Of a stretch of DNA of 64,000 bases, positions 1 through 10,637 are shown in pieces. This DNA is from CADEEN01 sp963783785 (GTDB taxonomy: Bacteria; Pseudomonadota; Gammaproteobacteria; Burkholderiales; Burkholderiaceae_C). A program made the position numbers and the translations under genes. Positions within the stretch are counted from its first letter, which is position 1, and each line of letters starts with the position of its first letter. The stretch is taken from positions 62,001 to 126,000 of the forward strand of contig CAWAOQ010000008.1 of assembly GCA_963783785.1 (NCBI GenBank), written 5' to 3'. The notes under the pieces are model-generated. The model saw only the letters and a program-made list of their open reading frames with translations. It was not told where the DNA came from and searched no databases.

Positions 1-304
1 ACAAGGCGGTGCCGCCATCGTGCAGCGACGGCACCGCCAGCGTCAGCGTGGCCACCAGGCCGAGCGCCGCGGTCGAGGCCGTCATCGTGGCCGACATCAG
101 CGAGTTGCGCAGTGTCTGCACGGCCAGGATCTCCGTGCCACGGGTTTGCGAGATGGCGGCGAACCAGGCCTCGCGCAGGCTGGCGTGCGCGCTGCGCGCC
201 AAGTGCGCCGGGTATCGCCACTGCGCCCATGCACTGCCGGCCTCGTAGAGCAGCAGCAGCGCCACCGTCGCGCCGGTTGCCAGCCATGCCGTGTCGCTGC
301 TCAT
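1..304 (-). CDS. DUF599-family membrane protein, N-terminal part (runs off the window)
   Basis: Only the first ~101 residues lie in the window; the gene continues beyond its left edge. It starts at an ATG at 304. A hydrophobic segment (about residues 7-20) is followed by a charged loop with SLREAWFAAISQTRGTEI and then QTLRNSLMSATMTASTAAL, which leads into a second membrane span. This loop-plus-LRN pattern is typical of DUF599 integral membrane proteins, whose function is unknown. It lies 16 bp downstream of the SRAP gene on the same strand, so co-transcription is plausible. The family call rests on a partial sequence. Confidence 0.6.
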   Translation of the reverse strand, partial: MSSDTAWLATGATVALLLLYEAGSAWAQWRYPAHLARSAHASLREAWFAAISQTRGTEILAVQTLRNSLMSATMTASTAALGLVATLTLAVPSLHDGGTAL

Positions 305-320
305 GTGTGGACTCCGTGGT

Positions 321-962
321 TCATTGGCGTGGTGCCGGCTGCGCGTCGAGCAGTTCGGCCGGGTAGGGCTTCAGGAAGTCGCCGAGCCGGGCCGGGGGCG
401 CCTCGAGCCACGCATCGTAGTCGGCCTCGTCGAGGATCACGACCATGCGCTTCTCCTCGCCAGCCCGGTGCAGGCGGCCGAACACGGCGTGGCCATCGGC
501 GTTGATGGTCAGCATCGTGAAGCTCAGCCACTCGCGGCCGTCGGGGCCGCGCCACCAGCCCCACAGGCCGGCCAGGCCCATCGGCCGGCCATCCTTGCGC
601 GACACGCGCCAGCGCACGGCCTTGCCGCTCTCCCAGTTCGGCTCGTAGACCGCCTCGGCCGGGATGATGCAGCGCCGGCCCTGCCGCCAGGCATCGCGAA
701 AGCTCGGCTTTTCGGTCACCGTCTCGCTGCGCGCGTTGTAGGTGCGGCGCCCGAAGGCGATGTCCTTGGCCCAGTGCGGCAGCAGACCGAACAGACCCAG
801 CCGCACATCGCGCGCGAGTTCGGCGCGGTCGCGCTCGCGCAGGATGAACGGCGCCAGACCGCCGGGATAGAGGTCGGGCGGCACCACGCCGAGCGGCCGC
901 TCGACGCCGAAGTACTGCACCAGGCGGTCCTGTGCCGTGACGGGGTGGTAGTTGGCGCACAT
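321..962 (-). CDS. SOS response-associated peptidase (SRAP) family protein, YedK/HMCES-like
   Basis: The 213-residue protein has the SRAP hallmarks: Met1-Cys2 at the N-terminus, an NARSET motif near residue 96, a conserved glutamate in the IPAEAVYEP segment, and an RLH histidine followed by RMVVIL. In the family, Cys2 becomes N-terminal after Met removal and forms a stable thiazolidine crosslink with abasic sites in single-stranded DNA, shielding them from cleavage. Length matches E. coli YedK (about 222 aa). The ATG at 962 places Cys directly after Met, which fixes the start. A palindromic element lies about 60-75 bp upstream. No obvious LexA box was seen. Confidence 0.92.
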   Translation of the reverse strand: MCANYHPVTAQDRLVQYFGVERPLGVVPPDLYPGGLAPFILRERDRAELARDVRLGLFGLLPHWAKDIAFGRRTYNARSETVTEKPSFRDAWRQGRRCIIPAEAVYEPNWESGKAVRWRVSRKDGRPMGLAGLWGWWRGPDGREWLSFTMLTINADGHAVFGRLHRAGEEKRMVVILDEADYDAWLEAPPARLGDFLKPYPAELLDAQPAPRQ

Positions 963-1018
963 GGTTGCGTGGGCTTGCTCAGCGTCTCATTGCCGCGATG
1001 GCCTGCTGCCGCTGTTCA

Positions 1019-1038
1019 TTGTCATCCGGACAATTGTC
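1019..1038. promoter_or_regulatory. Palindromic element between divergent SRAP and small-protein genes
   Basis: TTGTC (1019-1023) is repeated at 1034-1038, with GACAA (1029-1033) between them. This forms both a TTGTC-N5-GACAA inverted repeat and a perfect 10-bp palindrome GACAATTGTC (1029-1038). It sits in the 195-bp divergent intergenic region, about 60 bp from the SRAP start. It could be an operator for a dimeric regulator, but it matches no consensus I recognise. Chance occurrence cannot be excluded. Confidence 0.3.
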
Positions 1039-1157
1039 GGCGAGCGTCGCGGGGCATCCGATCCGTGCACCGCCAAGGGCGGGCGTTGGCTGCGGGTATG
1101 CTGCGTGCATCGACTGCGCGTCGTCGCAGGACCCGCAGCAACCATAGAAGGAGCGCC

Positions 1158-1343
1158 GTGGCCACACCGAATTACTCCTACGAAAAGCGCCAGCGCGAGC
1201 TGGCCAAGAAGCGCAAGCAGGAAGAAAAGCGCCAGAAGAAGCTGCACCCGCGGCCGGAGGACGGTGAAGGCGCGCCGCCCGAAACCGCCGATGACGTGGT
1301 GCCCAGTGGCGAGCAGCCCGGGACGCCCGCGACGAAACCCTGA
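1158..1343 (+). CDS. Small highly basic conserved protein of unknown function
   Basis: A 61-residue protein starting at GTG 1158, fixed by the Shine-Dalgarno-like AAGGAG at 1148-1153. The N-terminal half is extremely Lys/Arg/Glu/Gln rich (YEKRQRELAKKRKQEEKRQ) and should form one charged helix. The C-terminal half is acidic, Pro/Gly-rich and probably disordered. I recall near-identical short proteins with an N-terminal NYSYEKRQREL-type motif annotated as hypothetical in Burkholderiales. No catalytic motif or membrane segment is visible. The RluA-type synthase starts 11 bp downstream on the same strand, so an RNA- or ribosome-linked role is possible but speculative. Confidence 0.7.
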   Translation: MATPNYSYEKRQRELAKKRKQEEKRQKKLHPRPEDGEGAPPETADDVVPSGEQPGTPATKP

Positions 1344-1354
1344 GTTCGCCGCCG

Positions 1355-1984
1355 ATGCCGGACGCCGTTCCGGTGCTGTACGCCGACGATGCGCTCGTCG
1401 TCGTCGACAAGCCCGCTGGCCTGTTGGCCGTGCCGGGTCGCGGCGAACAACGGCAAGACTGCGTGGCCGCACGCGTGCAGTCCCGGTTCCCCGACGCGCT
1501 GGTGGTTCATCGGCTCGACCAGGCCACTTCGGGCCTGATGGTCCTGGCGCGTGGGGCCGAGGCCCAGCGCACGCTGAGCCGGGCCTTCGCCGAGCGCCGC
1601 GTGGCCAAGCACTACACCGCGATCGTCGGCGGGCTGTTGGTCGGTGCCGCTGGCACGATCGAACTACCGCTCGCGGCCGACTGGCCGAATCGGCCGCGCC
1701 AGCAAGTCGATGCCGTGCACGGCAAGGCGTCGATCACGCACTGGCGGGTACTGGGTTGCGATGTCGCGGCGGACACCACCCGGGTCGAGCTGGAACCGCT
1801 CACCGGCCGCTCGCACCAGCTGCGCGTGCACCTGCAGGCGATCGGCCACCCCATCGTCGGCGACGTGCTGTATGCACCAGCGGCACTGGCTGCGCCGCGC
1901 TTGATGCTGCATGCCAGCGGCCTGGCGCTGCTGCACCCTTACGATGCCCGGCGGCTGAACTTTTCCAGCGTCGCGCCGTTCTGA
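1355..1984 (+). CDS. RluA-family RNA pseudouridine synthase
   Basis: A 209-residue enzyme with the RluA-family catalytic motif HRLDQATSGL near residue 51, where the Asp attacks the target uridine. An N-terminal ALVVVDKPAGLLAVPG motif and a later TGRSHQLRVHLQAIGHPI motif also match the family. It isomerises uridine to pseudouridine in rRNA or tRNA in the cytoplasm. The short length without an S4 domain resembles RluA itself or the TruC/RluE-like small forms. Which RNA is the target cannot be told from sequence. It follows the small basic protein by 11 bp. Confidence 0.9.
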   Translation: MPDAVPVLYADDALVVVDKPAGLLAVPGRGEQRQDCVAARVQSRFPDALVVHRLDQATSGLMVLARGAEAQRTLSRAFAERRVAKHYTAIVGGLLVGAAGTIELPLAADWPNRPRQQVDAVHGKASITHWRVLGCDVAADTTRVELEPLTGRSHQLRVHLQAIGHPIVGDVLYAPAALAAPRLMLHASGLALLHPYDARRLNFSSVAPF

Positions 1985-2008
1985 TACCTCACTGCCCGGA
2001 GGACTGCC

Positions 2009-2653
2009 ATGACATCGATCGCCCCGATTCCGCAACGTCGCCGCGGACTGCTTCTTGCCGCTGGCGCCGCGTTGATCGCCAGTCCGGCGTTGCACTTGCG
2101 CGCGCTGGCGCAGGCCCCGGCGCGCCGGCTGACGCCGGCGCAGACCGAGGGCCCGTTCTACCCCGTGGTGCTGCCGACCGATGCCGACGCCGATCTGCTG
2201 GCCAATGGGCCGCTGCGCTACATGGATGGCCAGCCGGCCTGGGTCGAAGGGGTCGTCAGTGACCTCGATGGCCGCCCGGTTCGAGGCGCGGTGGTCGAGA
2301 TCTGGCAGTGCGACCAGCAGGGCCATTACCACCACCCGGGCGATGGTGACCGCGCCGACCGCGCATTCCAGGGTTTCGGCCGTGTCGCCGTCGATGGTGA
2401 AGGGCGCTGGCGCTTCCGCACCATCCGGCCGGTGGCTTATGGGCCGCGTGCGCCGCACATCCACGTCAAGGTCAGGTTGTCGGCGCGCGACTTGCTGACG
2501 ACGCAACTGTATGTTCAGGGCGACCCCGGCAATGCGCGTGACTTCCTCTGGCGCGGCCTGCGCAGCGACGAAGACCGCGCCGCGCTGACGGTCGCCTTCG
2601 CAAGGGGCACGATGGCTTGCAGCGCGCGGTTCCCGATCGTCGTGGCGGCTTGA
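2009..2653 (+). CDS. Exported intradiol ring-cleavage dioxygenase-like protein
   Basis: A 214-residue protein with an N-terminal twin-arginine-like signal (QRRRGLLLAAGAALIAS, about residues 8-24) and cleavage likely near residue 35. The mature part begins TPAQTEGPFYP, then GAVVEIWQCD, GHYHHPGDG and APHIHVKV. These supply the two Tyr and two His ligands of non-haem Fe(III) in protocatechuate/catechol dioxygenases. Length fits one PcaH-like domain. Classical intradiol enzymes are cytoplasmic, so the export signal points to the secreted, poorly characterised branch. The substrate is unknown. No other ring-cleavage gene is adjacent; pobA is 38 kb away. Confidence 0.82.
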   Translation: MTSIAPIPQRRRGLLLAAGAALIASPALHLRALAQAPARRLTPAQTEGPFYPVVLPTDADADLLANGPLRYMDGQPAWVEGVVSDLDGRPVRGAVVEIWQCDQQGHYHHPGDGDRADRAFQGFGRVAVDGEGRWRFRTIRPVAYGPRAPHIHVKVRLSARDLLTTQLYVQGDPGNARDFLWRGLRSDEDRAALTVAFARGTMACSARFPIVVAA

Positions 2654-2659
2654 CCGCAG

Positions 2660-3406
2660 GTGATGGGCATGCTCGCGCAAGACCTCTGCATCGTCACCGG
2701 CGCCTCACGGGGCCTGGGCCGCGCCATCGCCGAACAATTGCTGCAGACCGGCCACGTCGTGCTCGGCCTGTCGCGCCAGACGCCGCCGGCGCCGCCGGGG
2801 CTCGAACAATGGTCCTGTGACCTGTCCGATCCGTTGCCGGTGGCGGCCCGGCTCCAGGCCTGGCTCGAGGCACTGGATGGCAGCCGCTTCGCCGGCGCGG
2901 TCCTCATCAACAATGCCGCGTTGCTGGCCGAGCCGCGGCCGCTGCGTGACGCCGATGCAGCGACGCTGTCGGCCGCCGTGCGCGTCGGCCTCGAAGCGCC
3001 GTTGCTGCTGACTGCCGCGTTCCTGCGTGCCACCCGAAACTGGTCGGCCGACAAGCGCGTGCTGCACATCTCGTCGGGGCTGGGCCGACGGGCGATGGCG
3101 GCGCAAGGCCCTTACTGCGCCATCAAGGCCGGCCTCGACCACCTGGCGCGTGCATAGGCGCTCGAAGAAGCGGCGCTGGACAACGGTGCCCGCGTCGTCT
3201 CGCTCGCGCCCGGGATCGTCGACACCGACATGCAGGTGCAATTGCGGAGCGCCGATCCGGCGGCTTTTCCCGACCGCGAAGCCTTCGTGCAGATGAAGAC
3301 CGCTGGCCGGCTCGACAGCCCGGCCGTGGCAGCGGGCAAGGTGCTGGCCTACCTGCGGCGCGTGGACTATGGAAGCCAGCCGGTGGCCGACGTGCGCGAC
3401 GCCTGA
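2660..3406 (+). pseudogene. Short-chain dehydrogenase/reductase interrupted by an in-frame TAG
   Basis: Reads from GTG 2660 (or ATG 2663) as an SDR with the cofactor motif TGASRGLG, an NNAAL motif and catalytic YCAIK (Y-x3-K). A TAG at 3155-3157 then interrupts LARA/ALEEAA. The same frame continues cleanly for another ~82 residues (VVSLAPGIVDTDMQVQL) to a TGA at 3404-3406, giving full SDR length of ~248 residues. One base change (for example CAG or GAG to TAG) explains the break. It may be a true nonsense mutation or a sequencing error. Substrate unknown; the family resembles sepiapterin reductase-like SDRs. Confidence 0.72.
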
Positions 3407-3413
3407 AGCGCGC

Positions 3414-4535
3414 TCACACCCCCTCGAAGCGCAGGCACTGCTGGCGCACCACCTCGGGCAGGTACTGCTCGCGGGCCTGGGCGCTGCGCAGCCAGGCCGC
3501 GTCGCTGCCGTCCTCGGCAACCAGCACCTCGCGCAGCAGCGCCAGGCCCCGCTCTGCACGCAGCTCGATCGCGTGCATCTCGACATCCCTGATCGTCTGC
3601 GCGATCAGTTCGCGCAGCGGCCGATGCTCGGCAGTCAGCGGATCCACGACCACGCCGTCGAGGCCGAAGCGGCAGGCCTGGAAGCGGTTGTAGGTGTAGA
3701 CCAGGTAGTCGTCCTCGTTCGGTTCGAACGGCTTCTCCAGCACCAGCCAGCGCGCCACGCATTGCAGGTAGGCGGCGATCGCGGCGGCCCGCTCGACCGT
3801 CAGCGGCGTGTCCATCACGCGCACTTCGATCGTGCCGAATTCGGGCTTGGGTCGGATGTCCCAGTAGAAGTCCTTCATCGACTCGACCACCCCGGTGCGG
3901 TGCATCTTGGCAAAGTAGATGCCGAAGTCCTTCCAGGTCAGCGTGAAGGGCGCGCGCCCCGACAGCGGGAAGGCGAAGACCGAGTTCAGGCGCGCCGACT
4001 GGAAGCCGGTGTCGGTGCCCTGCACGAACGGCGAGGACGCCGACAGCGCGATCACGTGCGGCACGAAGCGGCTCATCGCGTGCAGCAGCCACAACGCCTG
4101 GTCGGGCCCGGTGCAGCCGATGTGCACATGCTGGCCGAAGACGGTGAACTGCTTGGACAGGTAGCCGTACAGCTGCGACACCTGGCGAAAGCGCGGCGTG
4201 TCGAAGATGCGGCGGCGGCTCCAGTCCTGGAACGCATGCGTGCCGCCACCACACAGGCGCAGGTTCAGTCTGGCGGCGTCTTCCACCAGCGCATCGCGCA
4301 CTTCGAGCAGCTGCGTGATGACGTCTTGGTGGCGTTCGCAGATGCCGGTCGACAGCTCGATCATCGAGCTGGTGATCTCGGGCTTGACGTCGGCGGCCAG
4401 CTTGCGCCGCGAGGTCAGTCGCAGCAGGTCGGCGGCGCCGGGCGCGAGGTCGTAGTCATGGCGACTGACGATCTGCAGCTCGAGTTCGACGCCGAGCGTG
4501 AAGGCCCGCGACGCGGCGAAGTCCTGAAGGCTCAT
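3414..4535 (-). CDS. ybdK: YbdK-family carboxylate-amine ligase (glutamate-cysteine ligase type 2)
   Basis: A 373-residue protein matching the length and start of E. coli YbdK (GVELELQIV near residue 15). Further family motifs are GGGTHAF, GQHVHIGC, FGTIEVRVMDTP and YTYNRFQACRFG. The fold is that of the glutamine synthetase/GCS2 superfamily. YbdK has weak ATP-dependent glutamate-cysteine ligase activity, but its true substrate is not settled. The ATG overlaps the TGA of the antiporter gene by 4 bp (ATGA), so the two are translationally coupled. No frame damage. Confidence 0.93.
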   Translation of the reverse strand: MSLQDFAASRAFTLGVELELQIVSRHDYDLAPGAADLLRLTSRRKLAADVKPEITSSMIELSTGICERHQDVITQLLEVRDALVEDAARLNLRLCGGGTHAFQDWSRRRIFDTPRFRQVSQLYGYLSKQFTVFGQHVHIGCTGPDQALWLLHAMSRFVPHVIALSASSPFVQGTDTGFQSARLNSVFAFPLSGRAPFTLTWKDFGIYFAKMHRTGVVESMKDFYWDIRPKPEFGTIEVRVMDTPLTVERAAAIAAYLQCVARWLVLEKPFEPNEDDYLVYTYNRFQACRFGLDGVVVDPLTAEHRPLRELIAQTIRDVEMHAIELRAERGLALLREVLVAEDGSDAAWLRSAQAREQYLPEVVRQQCLRFEGV

Positions 4536-5755
4536 CGCTTCTTGCCCTTGCGTTGCACATCGATCTCGCCGGCCAGGCGCAGGCTGGCCATCACCAGCAA
4601 CGGGGCCGAGAGTTCGAGCAGGGCCAGCGTGGTCAGCAGCAGCGGCATCAACTGTGCGGCGGCGGCGGCGTGGCGGGCGCCGAAGTCCAGCGCCAGCACC
4701 CAGGCCGTCGCCGACATCGGTGTCAGCGCAGCGCCCAGGCAAAGTGCCTGGCGGGTGCCCAGCCCGCTCGGGCGCGCCAGCGCCAGCACGGCCAACGACT
4801 TGGCCACGGCGCGCGCCAGCACCAGCGCTGCGGCGATGCCGAGCGCACCGACCAACGCGTCGATGCGCCAGGCCGACCCGACGGCGACGAACATCACCAG
4901 CACCAGCACGCCGCCGGCACTGCCGAAGTGGCGCGGCCAGACCCACGGTCGCTCGCTGCGGTTGCGCAGCCAGATGCCGGCCAGCAGCGGCACCAGCAGC
5001 GCCGACAGCTGCAGCGTCTTGGCCACGACCAGCGCCAGCAGCACGGCGGCCAGCAGCAGCACCATCGCGTTCTCCTCGCGCAGATCGAGCCGGCGGGCGA
5101 TCAGCGCCAGGCCTTCACCGAGCGCGGCCCCGACCAGGATCGAACCGCAGAACGAGAACAGCACCGGCGACAAGGCCTCGAGCCAGGTGCCGGGGTCCGA
5201 CAGCAGCAGCCCGGCACTGAAGAGCTTGAGCGCCAGCACCGCATACAACGTGTTCAGGGCGGCCAATGTGAGCAGCCGTTCAGTCACCTGGCCGGCAGCG
5301 TGCAGCTCGCCGACCACCCGCTGCAACACCGCGGGCGACACCGCGATGGCGATGATCGAGAGCGGTCCGGCCACGCCGGGCGCGACCGACAACGAGCGCA
5401 GCACCAGCCAGACCGCGATTCCCGCCAGCGCCGCCTCGGCCACGCTGGTGGCCATCAGCCAGGGGTTGCGTCCCAGCCAGCGCAGGTTCAGCCGCGCACC
5501 GGCCTCGAACAGCAGCAGCGCCAGCGCACCGTCGACAGCCAGCCGCAGCGCCGGCTCATCGCCGACCGCACCGCGGCCGGCCAGCGCCAGCGCGGTGCCG
5601 ACCAGCGTGTAGCCGAGCAGGCGCGGCCAGCGCAGCACGCGCCAGACCACTTCGCCGAGCAGTGCGGCCAGCAGGGCCAGCAGCGCCGCGCCCAGCAGCG
5701 TGTCGGGTTGCAGGGCCCAGGGGGTGGTGATCAGTGACCAGAAGGCGTCGGCCAT
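4532..5755 (-). CDS. Cation:proton antiporter, CPA2/KefB-like
   Basis: A 407-residue polytopic membrane protein with about 11-12 hydrophobic segments. The MADAFW start at 5755 is preferred over an upstream Met because it precedes the first membrane segment directly. Leu/Ala-rich helices, the ALLLFEAGARLNL stretch and the TPMSATAWVLALDF stretch resemble the Na+/H+ exchanger fold (PF00999), and no C-terminal RCK/TrkA domain is present. The expected role is exchange of Na+ or K+ for protons across the inner membrane. Substrate is not determinable. The gene is coupled to ybdK by an ATGA overlap. Confidence 0.78.
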   Translation of the reverse strand: MADAFWSLITTPWALQPDTLLGAALLALLAALLGEVVWRVLRWPRLLGYTLVGTALALAGRGAVGDEPALRLAVDGALALLLFEAGARLNLRWLGRNPWLMATSVAEAALAGIAVWLVLRSLSVAPGVAGPLSIIAIAVSPAVLQRVVGELHAAGQVTERLLTLAALNTLYAVLALKLFSAGLLLSDPGTWLEALSPVLFSFCGSILVGAALGEGLALIARRLDLREENAMVLLLAAVLLALVVAKTLQLSALLVPLLAGIWLRNRSERPWVWPRHFGSAGGVLVLVMFVAVGSAWRIDALVGALGIAAALVLARAVAKSLAVLALARPSGLGTRQALCLGAALTPMSATAWVLALDFGARHAAAAAQLMPLLLTTLALLELSAPLLVMASLRLAGEIDVQRKGKKR

Positions 5756-5842
5756 TCGCTCGGCGGTGGGATGGCAAGGAGCGCGATCGTGCTCGCGCGG
5801 CAAGCAGGCCGCGTGATCATCTGCCAGATCGCGGCCGCCGGG

Positions 5843-5870
5843 AAAAAAAGACCCCCACGCGAGGTGGGGG
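5843..5870 (-). terminator. Rho-independent terminator for the S10 peptidase transcript
   Basis: Read on the minus strand, a 7-bp perfect GC stem (CCCCCAC/GTGGGGG, 5852-5870) with a 5-nt loop is followed by seven consecutive T (complement of 5843-5849). It lies between the S10 peptidase stop (5984) and the antiporter start (5755), so it should end the peptidase transcript and separate the two units. It is the clearest intrinsic terminator in the window. Confidence 0.85.
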
Positions 5871-5983
5871 CGGAAGCTCCTGACCGCGGCACGTTGCTGC
5901 GCGCGCGGTGCCGCCAGCTTAGGCGCGGGGCCCGTGCGGCGGCATCAGCACAAGCCATTAGCGTTCACAGGGAACTTACACCT

Positions 5984-7501
5984 TCAGGCGGCGGCCAGCC
6001 ACGCCGCAAGGTCGCGCTCGAGCTTGAACAGGTCGGCCTCACGCGTGTACATCATGTGGCCAGCGTCGTAGTAATGGTGCTCGACGCGTGCCAGCACCTC
6101 GGCCGGCGCATCGAGCTGGGCCAGCGACCAGTCGCTCGCGCTGTACGGCGTGCCGAGGTCATAGCGGCCACTGGCCACCAGGACCCGCAGATGCGGATTG
6201 CGTCGCAGCGCGCGAGCCAGGTCGTCGCTGGTCGACGCGAACGCGTTGCCCTTGGCTTCCTGCCCGGCGCCGTCTCTGCGGTTCCAGTTCCAGCCCTTGT
6301 TGACCTCCATCGACAGCAGCTCGTAGCGTTCCTCGCTGGCCAGGCCGAGTTGCTCGCCGAAGTAGGCCAGCGCGGCCATGCCGTACGGTGCCGCGATGGC
6401 CTCGATGCCCGGGTCGAACTCCCAGTCGCGGGTGCGGCTGGCGGCCATCGGCCCGGTGGCGCGGGCGTCGAGGCGGCCGACCATGCGCCCGGTGTCGCGC
6501 AGCAGTTCGAAGAAGAAGGTCTGGTCGCTGATGCGCAGGTTCTTCTCTTCGACCAGGGCTTGCGGCAGGCCGGTCAGCTCGGACAGACGCTGCGCGATGT
6601 GGCGTCGCTGGCTGCCCGACAGGCCCGCGCCGGCGTGCAGCGCGCGCAGGTAGTCGTCGGCAACGAAGGCTTCGGCGGCGTTGCGTGCGGCCTGCGGCGA
6701 TGCTGCCAGCGTGCCGCCCAGGCGGCCGTGGAACTGCGCCACCCCGGCGAAGGCCGGCAGGAACAGTGCGTAGGGCAGATCGTTGCGCGGCGAGAAGACG
6801 ATGCTCTGCAGGTCCATCGCGCACGACACCAGCACCAGGCCGGCCAGCGCGACGTTGGCGTGCTGCAGCGCGTCGGCCAGTGCCGCGCCGCGCGTGGTGC
6901 CGTAGCTCTCGCCGGCCAGGTAGATCTTCGATCGCCAGCGCTTGTGGCGCGTCAGCCAGCCGCGCATCACTTCGGTGAGCGCGGCCACGTCGCCGTCGAC
7001 CGAGAACAGCTTCTTGCGTGCATCGTCGCTGACCGCGATCGACCAGCCGGTGTGCGGCGGGTCGATGAAGACGAGGTCGAAGTGCGCCAGCCAGGTCAGC
7101 GGGTTGTCGGCGACGGCATAGGGCGGCGCCGGCATCGTGCCGTCGTCAGGCACCACCACGCGCTTGGGGCCGAGTGCGCCGAGATGCAGCCACACCGACG
7201 ACGAGCCGGGCCCGCCGTTGAAGGCAAAGCACACCGGCCGCGAGCCGCCGTCGAGGCCCGACAGCGTGTACGCGGTGGTGAATACCGCTGCCTGCGGGTC
7301 ACTGCGCTCGGCACCGATGCCACCCTGCAGCACGGGCAGGTACTCGCAGCAGGTCTGGTAGTCGAGACGGCGACCATCGGCGACGACCACGCTGCCGCTG
7401 GCGACGGCGGCCGACTGCGCCAGACGCTTCTCGACCTGCTCACGCTCGCGGTTCTTCTTGGCCAGGTCATCGCCGGCGGTCTTGTTGTCGGTGTCGGGCA
7501 T
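5984..7501 (-). CDS. S10-family serine carboxypeptidase-like protein
   Basis: A 505-residue alpha/beta-hydrolase of the S10 carboxypeptidase family. Visible motifs are the oxyanion FNGGPGSSS near residue 95, the nucleophile LAGESYGTTR, an Asp in GRYDLGTP, and a catalytic His in YDAGHMMY close to the C-terminus. These form the full Ser-Asp-His triad. No signal peptide is visible; the N-terminus is hydrophilic and charged, so a cytoplasmic location is likely, unlike the vacuolar eukaryotic homologues. Substrates of bacterial members are largely unknown. The gene stands alone and ends at the terminator at 5843-5870. Confidence 0.88.
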   Translation of the reverse strand: MPDTDNKTAGDDLAKKNREREQVEKRLAQSAAVASGSVVVADGRRLDYQTCCEYLPVLQGGIGAERSDPQAAVFTTAYTLSGLDGGSRPVCFAFNGGPGSSSVWLHLGALGPKRVVVPDDGTMPAPPYAVADNPLTWLAHFDLVFIDPPHTGWSIAVSDDARKKLFSVDGDVAALTEVMRGWLTRHKRWRSKIYLAGESYGTTRGAALADALQHANVALAGLVLVSCAMDLQSIVFSPRNDLPYALFLPAFAGVAQFHGRLGGTLAASPQAARNAAEAFVADDYLRALHAGAGLSGSQRRHIAQRLSELTGLPQALVEEKNLRISDQTFFFELLRDTGRMVGRLDARATGPMAASRTRDWEFDPGIEAIAAPYGMAALAYFGEQLGLASEERYELLSMEVNKGWNWNRRDGAGQEAKGNAFASTSDDLARALRRNPHLRVLVASGRYDLGTPYSASDWSLAQLDAPAEVLARVEHHYYDAGHMMYTREADLFKLERDLAAWLAAA

Positions 7502-7595
7502 GGTGGCGGGCGGTGCTTTGAACAGCCGGCCAGTTTAGGGGCCTTGCTCTCGCATGCAATGAAACATTGCCCGGGCTGCGGGGACAATATCGACT

Positions 7596-9882
<2,287 letters not shown>

Positions 9883-9951
9883 GGAAGCCGACCGGGCATC
9901 GACACGTAACGCTGGATTACCCCAATCAGGAGTCCTCGTCCATGGAAAGAA

Positions 9952-10630
9952 ATGCTCCGCATCCTTGCTGTCGCTCTGTCCGCCGCTGCTGCCGCGGGCT
10001 TGATCGCGTCCTGCGCGACGCCGCCGCCGACCGGCCCGATGAGTTTCTTCATCACCAGCACCAGTCCCGGCAATGGCGGCAACCTCGGCGGCCTGGCGGG
10101 GGCCGATGCGCATTGCCAGAAGCTTGCGGCTGCAGCAGGCGCGGGCGGCCGCACCTGGCGCGCCTATCTCAGCACCAGCTACATCCCGCCCAGCACGGCC
10201 GCCGTGCACGCCCGTGATCGCATCGGCAAGGGGCCGTGGTTCAACGCCAAGGGCGTGTTGATCGCCACCGATGTGGCCCAGCTGCACGGCAGCAACAACC
10301 TGAACAAGCAGACCGCGCTGACCGAGAAGGGTGGCGTGGTCAACGGCCGCGGCGACACGCCGCTCATGCACGACATCCTGACCGGTTCCCGGCCCGATGG
10401 CACGGCCTACCCCGGCGTATCCGGGCCAGCCCAACATGACCTGCGGCGATTGGACCCGCGAGGCCAACGCATTTGCCATGGTCGGCCACCATGACCGGCT
10501 GCAGAACACGCCGGTTACCGACCCCTGGGCGGACTCGTGGAACTCGTCTCACCTGACCGTGAGCTGCAGCAAGGAGGACTTGCCGAAGTCCGGCGGGGCC
10601 GGCCTGTTCTATTGCTTCGCGGCTGACTGA
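9952..10630 (+). CDS. Lectin-like secreted lipoprotein (frameshift near 10420)
   Basis: The signal peptide ends in a lipobox (LIASC, Cys21), so an envelope lipoprotein is expected. The body has FFITSTSPGNGGNLGG, GADAHCQKLAAAAG and TWRAYLST, a pattern found in small Cys-paired bacterial proteins annotated as lectin- or endostatin-like. Near 10420 one extra base shifts the frame; the next frame supplies MTCGDWTREAN, WADSWNSSHLTVSC and GGAGLFYCFA up to TGA 10630. Total is about 225 residues with several paired cysteines. Ligand unknown. It stands alone, convergent with the hypothetical gene ending at 10638. Confidence 0.68.
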
Positions 10631-10637
10631 AGGGCGG

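Noticed and set aside
3369..5612. A 747-codon plus-strand open frame over ybdK and the antiporter
   Set aside because: Antisense shadow; low-complexity Ser/Ala/Arg/Gln content and no motif, whereas both minus-strand genes are complete families.
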